Origin: UBA822 sp965249775
GTDB lineage: Bacteria > Gemmatimonadota > Gemmatimonadetes > Longimicrobiales > Gaopeijiaceae
Length of the DNA: 64,000 nt
Direction: 5' to 3'
Assembly: GCA_965249775.1 (NCBI GenBank)
Contig: OZ252253.1
Span: forward strand, 496,001 to 560,000
This document shows, piece by piece, positions 56,479 to 64,000 of the stretch (positions within the stretch are counted from its first letter, which is position 1; each line of letters begins with the position of its first letter). A program made the position numbers and the translations under genes. The notes under the pieces are model-generated. The model saw only the letters and a list, made by a program, of their open reading frames with translations, made no database searches and had not been told where the DNA came from.

Positions 56479-57303
56479 ATGCGAATGCCCCAAGTGCTGC
56501 TCATCGGACGCGTGCTGGCTATTGCCATACTGGGCTATTTTACGCTGATCTTCGTTCTTCAACGCAGAATGGCTTTTCCCGGAAGCTTCCAACGCGACTC
56601 TCCCCGCCCAACGGCATCCGCGCCGCCCGATGTCATCCAGGTGTGGCTCGAAGCCTCGTTCGGACGGGTCGAGGCATGGTTCTTCAGAGCCGAGGGGGAT
56701 GCTCGCAGGCCGACCATCATCTTCGCACACGGCAACGGTGAGCTGATCGAGGATTGGCACGCCGATATGGAGCGCCTCGCATCGGCAGGGCTGAATGCAC
56801 TCGCGGTCGAGTTTCCTGGATACGGTCACTCTGAGGGCAAGCCCTCCCGTTCGAGCCTTCTCGAGACGTTCACCCTTGCGTTCGATTGGCTCGTCGCGCG
56901 AGACGACGTTGACGCCGACCGCATCGTCGCACACGGAAGGTCGTTGGGCGGAGGGATAGCCGCAGATCTCGCGCTGAATCGGCCCATTCGAGCGTTGGTT
57001 CTCCAGTCCACGTTCAGCTCCGCAACGGCGATGGCCAGACAGATGTTCGTCCCTGGCTTCTTGGTGCGTGATCGTTTCGACAATCGGCGTGCTGTCTCGG
57101 ACTTTTCAGGCCCGGTCCTCTTGATGCACGGCACCCGCGACGACGTGATTCCGTTCGCACACGCAGAGGCGCTAGCGGCTACACGCGAGGGACTCGAAAT
57201 CTTGGAGCTAGACTGCGCACACAACGATTGCGCCCCCGAATGGCCAGAGATCGTGGCGTCCGTGACGGCGTTCCTCCGGAGTAACGTGTTGCTGGACGGA
57301 TAG
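56479..57303 (+). CDS. Membrane-anchored alpha/beta hydrolase (ABHD13-like)
   Basis: 274 residues. An N-terminal membrane helix (VLLIGRVLAIAILGYFTLIFVLQ) precedes RRMAFPGSFQRDSPRP. The hydrolase core shows IFAHGNGELIEDW (oxyanion), AHGRSLGGGIAADLAL (nucleophile Ser in GRSLGG), HGTRDDVIPFAHAEAL (acid) and a His in DCAHNDCAPEW. This is the BEM46/ABHD13-like layout. The start codon is preceded by an array of SD-like repeats. Confidence 0.88.
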   Translation: MRMPQVLLIGRVLAIAILGYFTLIFVLQRRMAFPGSFQRDSPRPTASAPPDVIQVWLEASFGRVEAWFFRAEGDARRPTIIFAHGNGELIEDWHADMERLASAGLNALAVEFPGYGHSEGKPSRSSLLETFTLAFDWLVARDDVDADRIVAHGRSLGGGIAADLALNRPIRALVLQSTFSSATAMARQMFVPGFLVRDRFDNRRAVSDFSGPVLLMHGTRDDVIPFAHAEALAATREGLEILELDCAHNDCAPEWPEIVASVTAFLRSNVLLDG

Positions 57304-57395
57304 ATAGCCCAGGCCCAGGATCTATGCCGATGGCAAGCGGCTTGTGAGGATTTTGCCCAAAGGCGGCGAGTTTATAGTTTCTGGTTCGCTGACCG

Positions 57396-58550
57396 GTGAA
57401 ATCCCAACAGGACCCGCCTCTGGTGCCCGACACGACACCGTTGCAGATCCACAGCAAGGCCAGTCCGATCCGCGTGATCGGCGGCGTCATCTACTTCCTC
57501 TTCCTGCTGTTACTGTTTTTCCTGAGTATCGAGTTGATGGGCACCGCCTTCGAGACGTTTGGCGGAAGAGGGCTCGCGGATCAGCTCCTGAGCTTTGCGT
57601 CGAACCCGGTCTCTGGCCTGTTCATCGGCTTTTTGGCCACGAGTCTCGTCCAGAGTTCCTCGACCACCACCACCTTGGTTGTAATCATGGTGGGGGCCGG
57701 TACGATCGACATTGGGACCGCCGTACCCATTGTCATGGGCGCGAACATCGGAACGACAACTACGAACACGATCGTGTCGATCGGGCACGTGACCCGTCCG
57801 GCGGAGTTCGAACGGGCCTTCGCGGCTTCCACGGTGCACGACTTCTTCAACGTGCTCGCGGCGTTCACGCTCCTGCCGGTGGAGGTCTACTTTCACCCGA
57901 TTGAGCGAACCGCGGTCCGTCTGCAGGAGATGTTCGCCGGTGCAGCTGGAGGCGTGAGCTGGGACAGCCCTCTCAAGGCCCTCAGGGATCCGCCCGCCGA
58001 CTTCATCGCGGGTATAGTCACCAACCCGCTCGTGCTGCTCATTCTGGCTTTGGTTTTGCTGCTGCTCGCGCTGCGGGGGCTGCTCGTATTGATGCGAGGT
58101 GCCGTGCTGGAGCGTATGAGCGGACTCTTCGACAGGGTCCTCTTTCGCAACGACGCCGCGAGCTTCACGCTGGGTGTCGTTGCGACAGCGACGGTGCAGA
58201 GTAGCTCCGCGACGACCTCTTTGATCGTTCCCTTGGCGGGCACTGGGGTCCTCACCCTCCGTCAGATTTTTCCATACACCATCGGGGCGAATATCGGGAC
58301 GACGATCACCGCGATTCTCGCCTCGCTTGGAACCGGAGAGCCAGCGGCCATGACCGTAGCACTGGCTCACCTGACGTTCAACGTGTTTGCTGTTCTTGTC
58401 TTCTATCCGCTGAAGGCCCTGCCCATCGGGCTCGCGACGAGGTGGGGCGCCTTCGCGGCCCGATCCAAGGCGAGCACGGCCACTGTGTTCTCCGTCTATA
58501 TCGCGCTACACGTCATACCCTTGACGTTCATTTTCTTGGCGAGGGGGTAG
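57396..58550 (+). CDS. Na+/phosphate cotransporter (NptA/NaPi-II-like)
   Basis: 384 residues, GTG start at 57396 with no clear SD. Two inverted repeats each carry the QSSS motif: SLVQSSSTTTTLVVIM and ATVQSSSATTSLIVPL, with GANIGTT in both halves, as in type II Na/Pi cotransporters. About eight membrane segments. Bacterial relatives import phosphate using the sodium gradient, and the next gene (PhoU-like) is the normal partner. Confidence 0.92.
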   Translation: MKSQQDPPLVPDTTPLQIHSKASPIRVIGGVIYFLFLLLLFFLSIELMGTAFETFGGRGLADQLLSFASNPVSGLFIGFLATSLVQSSSTTTTLVVIMVGAGTIDIGTAVPIVMGANIGTTTTNTIVSIGHVTRPAEFERAFAASTVHDFFNVLAAFTLLPVEVYFHPIERTAVRLQEMFAGAAGGVSWDSPLKALRDPPADFIAGIVTNPLVLLILALVLLLLALRGLLVLMRGAVLERMSGLFDRVLFRNDAASFTLGVVATATVQSSSATTSLIVPLAGTGVLTLRQIFPYTIGANIGTTITAILASLGTGEPAAMTVALAHLTFNVFAVLVFYPLKALPIGLATRWGAFAARSKASTATVFSVYIALHVIPLTFIFLARG

Positions 58551-58557
58551 TAAGGCT

Positions 58558-59223
58558 ATGTGGAAGGAAATCGTCACACTTTTCAGATCCCAAGGCCCGC
58601 TTCAGGAGGCATATGACGAAGCCATCCTGATGCTTCGAGCCTCACACGACATGTTCGACCACGCCGTCAAGCAGCTCCACTCAGAGGGCGCGCTCGAGAC
58701 CGACATCTACAAGCGCGATCAGCAGCTCAACAAGTACGAGCGGAGGGTGCGTCGCAAGATCGTCACGCACATGTCCGTGTCGTCCAAGCCGGACATCAAC
58801 CTGGGGCTCGTGCTCACCGCGATTGTCATCGACATCGAGCGGATCGGCGACTACACCAAGAACATCGTCGAGTTGGCGTCCGCGGTTCCGGGACCCTTCG
58901 ATGGGCTCGAGCTACACGGCGAGGTGGCTGAGATCGAGAAGAGCATGGGTCGGATGTTCGACGACATCGTGCCCGCACTCGAGGGACCGGACGTGGTTCG
59001 GGCGAGGGGGATCATCGGGTCTCATACGATCATCGCATCCAAGGTAGACGAAAACCTGATGGTCTTGTGCTCGGGTGAAGCGTTGTCAGGACGGTCGGGG
59101 CATGCGGCCACGGTGGCGATCTACCTGCGGTATCTGAAACGCGTCAGCGCGCACCTCAAGAACGTGGCGACCAGCGTGGTGAATCCCTATCATCGGATCG
59201 GATTCCGCGAGAAAGGGGTGTAG
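58558..59223 (+). CDS. PhoU-domain protein
   Basis: 221 residues, ATG 8 bases after the transporter stop. Long helical bundle: EAYDEAILMLRASHDMFDHAVKQLH, DQQLNKYERRVRRKIVTHM, then NLGLVLTAIVIDIERIGDYTKNIVEL, the PhoU metal-binding signature. A second helical pair follows (HAATVAIYLRYLKRVSAHLKNVATSVV). PhoU-like proteins next to Na/Pi transporters regulate phosphate uptake. The next gene begins 5 bases after the stop. Confidence 0.93.
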   Translation: MWKEIVTLFRSQGPLQEAYDEAILMLRASHDMFDHAVKQLHSEGALETDIYKRDQQLNKYERRVRRKIVTHMSVSSKPDINLGLVLTAIVIDIERIGDYTKNIVELASAVPGPFDGLELHGEVAEIEKSMGRMFDDIVPALEGPDVVRARGIIGSHTIIASKVDENLMVLCSGEALSGRSGHAATVAIYLRYLKRVSAHLKNVATSVVNPYHRIGFREKGV

Positions 59224-59227
59224 GCAC

Positions 59228-60439
59228 ATGCACGATCCCATCAGCACCTTCCCGGTCGGGTTCTTGGCCAACAGCCGTCCCCTGCGAGCCGGTCTCATTC
59301 GAGTCGGTTTCATATCCTTTGCCCTCTTCGCCCTCGTTGGTGTGCCGGCGGTGGCAGCCGAAGCCCAACAGCGGCCCGGCTCACCGCGGGATGGCAGGGC
59401 GAGCGATCCACCGACGCTTCGACGGAACCTCCGCAACATTCTGGGCGGAGTGCCCATGACGGCGGCGGACAGCATGCACCAGCGGGTCGTGAGCCTTCTC
59501 GACTTCGACAGCTACAAGGAGTTGGTTCGCGGGCTGACCCAGTTCGGTGACCGCGAGCAGGGCACGCCCCGCAACGCGGCTGCGGTCGACTGGATCGAGG
59601 AGCAGCTGCGCGGGTGGGGATACGAGACGGACCGTCTCCACTACATGTACACACCCCGCGTCCCACGGGACGCTCCGACGCCCGATCCGGAACCCCGCGA
59701 GGAGGTGTACGCAACCAAGATCGGAAGCACCAACCCAGGTGAGATGTACATCATCAGCGCGCACATGGACGGGCGCGGCGGGGGTCAGGCCGCCAACGAC
59801 GACGGGTCGGGCACCGCGCTAGTGATGGAGATCGCTCGTGTGCTCGCCTCATCGGACGTCGAGTCCGACGTATCCATCCGCTTCGCGCTTTGGAACAACG
59901 AGGAAACCGGGCTCAACGGGGCCGGCTCGTACGTCGAGCAGCGCGCCGAGCTTCAGGGTATCGAAAACCCGGCCGGGTCCGGCCAGTATCCGGAGCCGCG
60001 GTGGCTCGGCATGATCCAGCACGACATGATGATGTGGGACCACGGCAATCCGGTGACCTTCAACCAGGCGTTGGACGCCGATGTCGATGTCGAGTTCCAA
60101 CTCAACTCGGCGTTCGCCGAGGAGTCGGCCCAGCTCGGGCTCGCGCTGATCAACGCCAACCGAATGCACGCGACGGACTATCCGGCCGTGCTCAGCAACG
60201 CGATGAGCAATACCGACTCGACGCCCTTCATGGATCTGGTCCCTGCGGTGAGCCTACGCGAGAACCGCCGCCTCTACGAGACGGGCAATGGGGCCAATCC
60301 GCACTGGCACCAGACGACGGACTTGTTCGAGACCTTCTCGGACGCGGACTTCACGCTCGGACTCAACGCGGCGCAAACGACGCTCGGCGCGATAGCCAAG
60401 CTGGCGGGGATTCGGATCAAGGAGCGGGTGGGGAACTAA
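59228..60439 (+). CDS. Secreted M28-family zinc aminopeptidase
   Basis: 403 residues. Signal peptide up to about VAAEAQQ. The bimetal M28 site is seen as IISAHMDGRGGGQAANDDGSGTALVMEIARVL (His, Asp), FALWNNEETGLNGAGSYV (Glu-Glu) and HWHQTTDLFETF (His), with LGMIQHDMMMWD in between. It cleaves N-terminal residues of peptides. Four bases after the PhoU gene, so probably co-transcribed; its stop overlaps the end of the convergent gene by four bases. Confidence 0.92.
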   Translation: MHDPISTFPVGFLANSRPLRAGLIRVGFISFALFALVGVPAVAAEAQQRPGSPRDGRASDPPTLRRNLRNILGGVPMTAADSMHQRVVSLLDFDSYKELVRGLTQFGDREQGTPRNAAAVDWIEEQLRGWGYETDRLHYMYTPRVPRDAPTPDPEPREEVYATKIGSTNPGEMYIISAHMDGRGGGQAANDDGSGTALVMEIARVLASSDVESDVSIRFALWNNEETGLNGAGSYVEQRAELQGIENPAGSGQYPEPRWLGMIQHDMMMWDHGNPVTFNQALDADVDVEFQLNSAFAEESAQLGLALINANRMHATDYPAVLSNAMSNTDSTPFMDLVPAVSLRENRRLYETGNGANPHWHQTTDLFETFSDADFTLGLNAAQTTLGAIAKLAGIRIKERVGN

Positions 60440-60780
60440 CCGCCTCCGCTCGGTGCAGATACCGAGGTCGGCTTGAAACCACGGTTCAACGCGTTCTTGC
60501 GTAGCCACGCGTTTCCTTGGCCGCCTATCCAAGTCAACACGACGACCATGACGATCGGATAAACGAGGATTCCGGCCGCTCCGATAGAGTCGATGAAGAG
60601 CAGGGGCATCGACTGAAGGAACAGGCCAACGGCGAGCAGGGCGAAGCCCAACACGCCCATCCCCTTCCTCCACGCCCAGAGCGGTCCGAAGAAGAAGGCC
60701 GGCCAGGAGAAGCCTTCCTTGATGATCTCGCGTCGTCCATCGGGGTGTTCGTAAACACTGTGTTTCGTGTTGGTTTCCAC
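60436..60780 (-). CDS. DUF2628-like small membrane protein
   Basis: 114 residues from a GTG at 60780, with AGAGGAG upstream; the open frame goes to 60903 but overlaps the next gene. YEHPDGRREIIKEGFSWPAFFFGPLWAWRKGMGVLGFALLAVGLF is the DUF2628 hallmark, a short cytoplasmic segment before two or three membrane helices. C-terminus WIGGQGNAWLRKNALNRGFK is also typical. Function unknown. Confidence 0.82.
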   Translation of the reverse strand: METNTKHSVYEHPDGRREIIKEGFSWPAFFFGPLWAWRKGMGVLGFALLAVGLFLQSMPLLFIDSIGAAGILVYPIVMVVVLTWIGGQGNAWLRKNALNRGFKPTSVSAPSGGG

Positions 60781-60844
60781 GGTGCGGGCTCCTCTTCTCG
60801 GATCTGCAGGCCTCGCCGATCCGCTGCATTTCTTCAGCAGCGGT

Positions 60845-61408
60845 CTAGCGGGGACCCAGATCCGGGAGGTTGCTGTCCGTGAGCGTGAAGGAGAGCCCCT
60901 CACCTGGGGCCGTAACCGCAGTACTCTTCATACCTCCGACCAGGAAGCCGGTCTGCGTGTCGTAGTACCACTCGCCGCGAAGCGCCGGACCCACGCCGAC
61001 CCCGGCCGTCACCACGCCGACGTCCCAGTCCTCCCAACGGCGGAGGTAGTCGATTCGGGTGCCGTGAGCGCTCCCACCCTCGCGCACCTCGCTCGGTGGT
61101 ACCCATAGCGGTCCGAGCGAAGCCAATTCGAAGATGCGCCCATCTGCCGTTCGCATGCGGGTGTCGACCATGTCACCCTGCGTAGCCGGCAGCTCGTCCG
61201 TTCCGAACGTCCCGTTCTCATCCGCATACTCGAAGCTGGTGCTGAATTCGTCTGGGCCGGCCGGAGAGAAGGTCAGGCGCATCATCGAGCCACTGATGTC
61301 GTACACCAAGAAAGTGCCACTCTCCAACGGTGCTTCCTCACGCGACCTACCCAGCCAGGTCGCCACCATAACGAGCCCCACGAGTGCAAGAACGAGAGTC
61401 TGCTTCAT
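60845..61408 (-). CDS. Hypothetical membrane-anchored protein
   Basis: 187 residues. One N-terminal membrane segment (KQTLVLALVGLVMVATWLG) and a soluble domain with strands such as GTFLVYDISGSMMRLTFSPAG and EFSTSFEYADENGTFGTDELP, later LRGEWYYDTQTGFLVGGMKSTAVTAPGEGLSFTL. No family recognised. Probably periplasmic. Confidence 0.6.
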   Translation of the reverse strand: MKQTLVLALVGLVMVATWLGRSREEAPLESGTFLVYDISGSMMRLTFSPAGPDEFSTSFEYADENGTFGTDELPATQGDMVDTRMRTADGRIFELASLGPLWVPPSEVREGGSAHGTRIDYLRRWEDWDVGVVTAGVGVGPALRGEWYYDTQTGFLVGGMKSTAVTAPGEGLSFTLTDSNLPDLGPR

Positions 61409-61516
61409 TCTCTACGCTACAACGGTAGCGCGCTCGTGTGGTCAAAAAATATGGCCGACAAGGAGCTTGGAGCCGAACCTCGAGCCTGTCCTGATCGTCG
61501 GGGCGAAACGAAGGGG

Positions 61517-61987
61517 TCAGGCGGCCACGCCCTCGGCCTCGCTGCCTGCACCCCCGGCCTCGCTGGCTGCGCCCCCGGCTTCGCTGTAGAGCCAGGCACC
61601 CGCCATGATCGCCAGGGGCGTCTCGACCAGGGTCCACACGGTGCTGATCAAGAGCAGCTCCATCGGGAACAGGTCGCCCCGCGTCATGAACGCGACATTC
61701 TGCCAGAACCAGGCGAAGAACCAGACGACGAAGCCGATCTTGAACGCGGTCGCCGGGCCCGCGCCGAGTCTAGGACGAGCGACGGCGTAGAGCCACACAC
61801 CGGCGATCCCCAACAGGAATCCCATGAGGATGTACATTGTGGCATCGATCCCACTCTGTTCGTAGCCGAGAAACGACGCGACCCCCTCCCACGAGTCGGC
61901 CACGACAAACCTATTCAGAATGGTCTCGCCGAGGTTGATGACCAGCCCGGCAAGCAGACCTCCCTTGATAATTCCGCCGACGTTCAT
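61517..61987 (-). CDS. Four-TM hypothetical membrane protein
   Basis: 156 residues. Four hydrophobic segments beginning with MNVGGIIKGGLLAGLVINLGETILNRFV, a start shared with a common bacterial family of unnamed four-helix proteins. The C-terminus carries a small repeat (SEAGGA-like, three units). Function unknown. It is separate from the neighbouring gene by about 100 bases. Confidence 0.68.
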   Translation of the reverse strand: MNVGGIIKGGLLAGLVINLGETILNRFVVADSWEGVASFLGYEQSGIDATMYILMGFLLGIAGVWLYAVARPRLGAGPATAFKIGFVVWFFAWFWQNVAFMTRGDLFPMELLLISTVWTLVETPLAIMAGAWLYSEAGGAASEAGGAGSEAEGVAA

Positions 61988-62287
61988 ATGTCGCTCCTTG
62001 CGTGATGGAGTTAGCGCTCGGATCTCACTCCAAGCGGCAGTCTCCTGTTAGTGACGTCTCGGAACCTGATTTCACGTTAAACCGACCGCCGACACCGCGC
62101 CAGAAAAAGCTCGTCCCATGTGTACTCGTCCCACCCGGGCATCGCGAATGCATGAGCAGCCCGCGACGCGTCCGCGCGCTGACGTGAAACCTCATGTTGA
62201 CCGCGTTGGGCCGGCCCCTCACGTTATCCCCGCCCTTCAACGGGCTTCGTCTTGGCCATGCTTCCCCTCCGAGATAGCGAGAAAACC
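61988..62287. other. Intergenic region before the zinc metalloprotease gene
   Basis: 300 bases between divergent genes with no convincing ORF or RNA. TTTCACGT and ACGTGAAA occur about 100 bases apart in inverted orientation. Promoters for both flanking genes must be here, but none stands out. Confidence 0.4.
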
Positions 62288-64000
62288 ATGAAACACTTCC
62301 TACTCGCCTCCATCAAGCTGATGCTGGTGCCGCTGGCGCTGGTTTGCCTTTGGCCTTCCGCGTTGGTCGCCGGACCTATCCTTCAGGCCGATCAGCAGGA
62401 GAGCGACGAGGAAGATGAAGCCAAATCATACAGCGACGTGATCACCGACGAGGCGGTCACCAGCCAGGGTCTCTTCGATACTCATATGATCGGGGATGAT
62501 CTTTTCTACGAGATCCCGCTCGACATGATGGAGCGGGAGATGCTCCTCCTTACGCGCGTCGCTGCTACGCCGGCCGGAGTAGGCTTCGGGGGGTCCAAGG
62601 CCAACACGTCGACCATTCGGTGGCAGAAGCAAGGCGAGCGGGTGTTCCTTCGCCTAGTGACCTACCAGAACTTCGCCGACGACACGACCGCGATCGCCGA
62701 CGCAGTCCGAAACTCCAATTTCGAGCCGATCATCATGGCCTTCGATATAGAGGTGATGTCCGACGACGATTCGGCCGTGGTCATCGACGTCACGGACCTG
62801 TTCACCGACGACGTCGCCTTGATCGGGCTGCAAAAGTCGAGGCGTGAGTCTTACAGCGTGCGCTCGGTGGACGGTGAACGCACGTTTGTGACCCGAGCCA
62901 CGGCGTTCCCGACCAACGTCGAAGTGCGGCGCATCCTCACGTATTCGGCGAACGAGGCGCCGTCGAACGCGGCGAGCAACACGCTCTCGATGGAGATGCA
63001 TCACTCGATGCTCCTGCTTCCGGAGGATCCCATGGAGCCCCGCATGTGCGATGAGCGCGTGGGCTTCTTCAGTGCATCCCAGATCGACTATGGTTTGGAC
63101 GAGCAACGTGCAACGACGCAGTGCTTCATCACCCGATGGCGCCTAGAGCCGAGTGATCCAGCCGCCTTCGCCCGCGGAGAGCTCGTCGATCCGGTCAAGC
63201 CGATCGTCTACTACATCGATCCAGCGACCCCCGAGAAGTGGCGTCCTTACATCAAGCAGGGTGTCGAGGACTGGCAGGTCGCATTCGAGGAGGCCGGCTT
63301 CAGCAACGCGATCTTGGCGGCCGACGCTCCTACCGCCGAAGAGGATCCGAACTGGAGCCCTGAGGACGCTCGCTATTCGGTGATCCGCTACCTCGCTTCG
63401 ACGGTCCAGAATGCATCGGGGCCGCACGTACACGATCCCCGTACCGGCGAGATCCTGGAGAGCGACATCCAGTGGTACCACAACGTGATGAACCTCGTGA
63501 GGAATTGGTTCTTCGTTCAGACATCGGCCGTGAACCCCGATGCGCGGTCTGTGAGGTTCAGTGACGATGTGATGGGCGAGCTGATCAGATTCGTGGCGGC
63601 CCACGAGGTGGGACACACGATCGGGTTGCAGCACAACATGCAGGGCTCGGCGGCATACCCGGTGGATTCACTGCGGACACGCTTCACATGCACGATGGGC
63701 GTGGCTTCGTCCATTATGGACTATGCGCGCTTCAACTACGTAGCTCAGCCCGGCGACGACGCGTGTCTCACGCCGGTCATCGGACCATACGACAAGTTCG
63801 CCATCGAGTGGGGATACCGACCCATCCCCGGGGCGGACCGGGAGAGCGAGCGAGCCGCGCTCCGTTCGAAAATCGTACGCATGCAAGACGATCCCGTATA
63901 CCGCTTCTCGAGCCCGAACGGACAAGATCCGACCGCGCTGACGGAGGCGATCGGAGACGACGCCATGCGGGCGTCGGACTACGGAGTGGCGAATCTGAAA
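62288..64000 (+). CDS. Secreted zinc metalloprotease, DUF5117/DUF5118-type (3' end beyond window)
   Basis: 571 codons to the window edge with no stop. Signal peptide ends near VAGPILQA. An N-terminal region with TSQGLFDTHMIGDDLFYEIPLDMMEREMLLLTRVAATPAGVGFGG and SYSVRSVDGERTFVTRATAFPTNVEVRRILTYS is the DUF5117 domain. The peptidase part has FVAAHEVGHTIGLQHNMQGSAAYP, HExxHxxGLxHN (His439, Glu440, His443, His449), followed by SSIMDYARFNYVAQPGDD with a Met-turn-like SIMDY. The rest, probably a further 250 or so residues, is outside the window. This large secreted protease type is common in Gemmatimonadota and Bacteroidota. Confidence 0.92.
   Translation, partial: MKHFLLASIKLMLVPLALVCLWPSALVAGPILQADQQESDEEDEAKSYSDVITDEAVTSQGLFDTHMIGDDLFYEIPLDMMEREMLLLTRVAATPAGVGFGGSKANTSTIRWQKQGERVFLRLVTYQNFADDTTAIADAVRNSNFEPIIMAFDIEVMSDDDSAVVIDVTDLFTDDVALIGLQKSRRESYSVRSVDGERTFVTRATAFPTNVEVRRILTYSANEAPSNAASNTLSMEMHHSMLLLPEDPMEPRMCDERVGFFSASQIDYGLDEQRATTQCFITRWRLEPSDPAAFARGELVDPVKPIVYYIDPATPEKWRPYIKQGVEDWQVAFEEAGFSNAILAADAPTAEEDPNWSPEDARYSVIRYLASTVQNASGPHVHDPRTGEILESDIQWYHNVMNLVRNWFFVQTSAVNPDARSVRFSDDVMGELIRFVAAHEVGHTIGLQHNMQGSAAYPVDSLRTRFTCTMGVASSIMDYARFNYVAQPGDDACLTPVIGPYDKFAIEWGYRPIPGADRESERAALRSKIVRMQDDPVYRFSSPNGQDPTALTEAIGDDAMRASDYGVANLK

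Noticed and set aside
57510..58370. 286-codon open frame on the minus strand
   Set aside because: Shadow of the Na/Pi cotransporter gene, which carries both QSSS motifs.
1..64000. tRNA, rRNA or tRNA-Sec genes
   Set aside because: I looked for TTCGANNC-type T-arms with matching acceptor stems and for conserved rRNA segments and saw none; a tRNAscan or Aragorn run would settle it.

Overview
This is a high-GC, densely coded 64 kb chromosomal window from a Gram-negative-type bacterium. Many products carry lipoprotein or Sec signals, and there is a TolC-type outer-membrane protein, a DegP/HtrA protease, a TonB-plug/CarboxypepD_reg domain and M56/BlaI pairs. Together with a TolB-like/TPR protein and a large zinc metalloprotease of the DUF5117 type, this best fits an uncultured Gemmatimonadota-like lineage; that placement is an inference from gene content. 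I saw no rRNA, tRNA, CRISPR array, intact insertion sequence or prophage.

Layout. 1-894: 5' part of a PEP synthase/PPDK gene (minus strand, runs off the edge). 1113-5306: exported epoxide-hydrolase-like lipoprotein, a VapBC toxin-antitoxin pair, a CheY-like receiver, a bifunctional-nuclease-domain protein, an MBL hydrolase and an AhpD-like protein. 5303-5887: an AhpD/CMD-family gene with an in-frame TGA exactly where the second Cys of the CxxC redox motif belongs. A GG-loop hairpin follows at SECIS distance, so this is a probable selenoprotein and the most interesting object in the window. 5938-11027: PQQ quinohaemoprotein dehydrogenase, VOC, GNAT, P-loop kinase-like and phosphoesterase genes. 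11139-11902: truncated CarboxypepD_reg gene abutting a PadR remnant. 12047-16150: alpha/beta hydrolase and a NatAB-type ABC exporter with two membrane proteins. 16245-17750: HtrA. 18806-22762: sugar-type ABC importer operon ending in an NHL beta-propeller lipoprotein.

24076-30789 holds two membrane-anchored proteins of probable flavin/F420-binding split-barrel type, lipid-related membrane proteins, an epimerase and the fused F420 precursor synthase FbiC. A frameshifted DUF222-HNH nuclease gene (31147-32794) carries a 16-bp palindrome that recurs just downstream as part of a 24-bp perfect palindrome. Then come an ABCG-like exporter operon (32946-35097), a methyltransferase, a GNAT enzyme, a second VapBC pair, a cupin protein, a phosphoesterase and an alpha/beta hydrolase with a perfect 395-bp tandem duplication of its 5' end.

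41067-45031 is a BlaI repressor/M56 peptidase pair whose peptidase appears to continue, after a one-base frameshift, into CarboxypepD_reg and TonB-plug domains. It lies opposite a TolB/TPR gene across two near-identical palindromic operators. 45036-53655: an exported BKACE-like protein, a zincin, an alkyl-sulfatase-like hydrolase, TolC and an OmpR-type two-component system. 53918-64000: secreted serine hydrolase, MBL hydrolase, alpha/beta hydrolase, Na/Pi symporter with PhoU, M28 peptidase, small membrane proteins and the start of a zinc metalloprotease.

A recurring theme is short tandem duplications of 13-32 bp at gene starts, gene ends and in promoters, pointing to active repeat expansion. 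Single-base frameshifts in two otherwise well-conserved genes may be real or may be assembly/sequencing errors.
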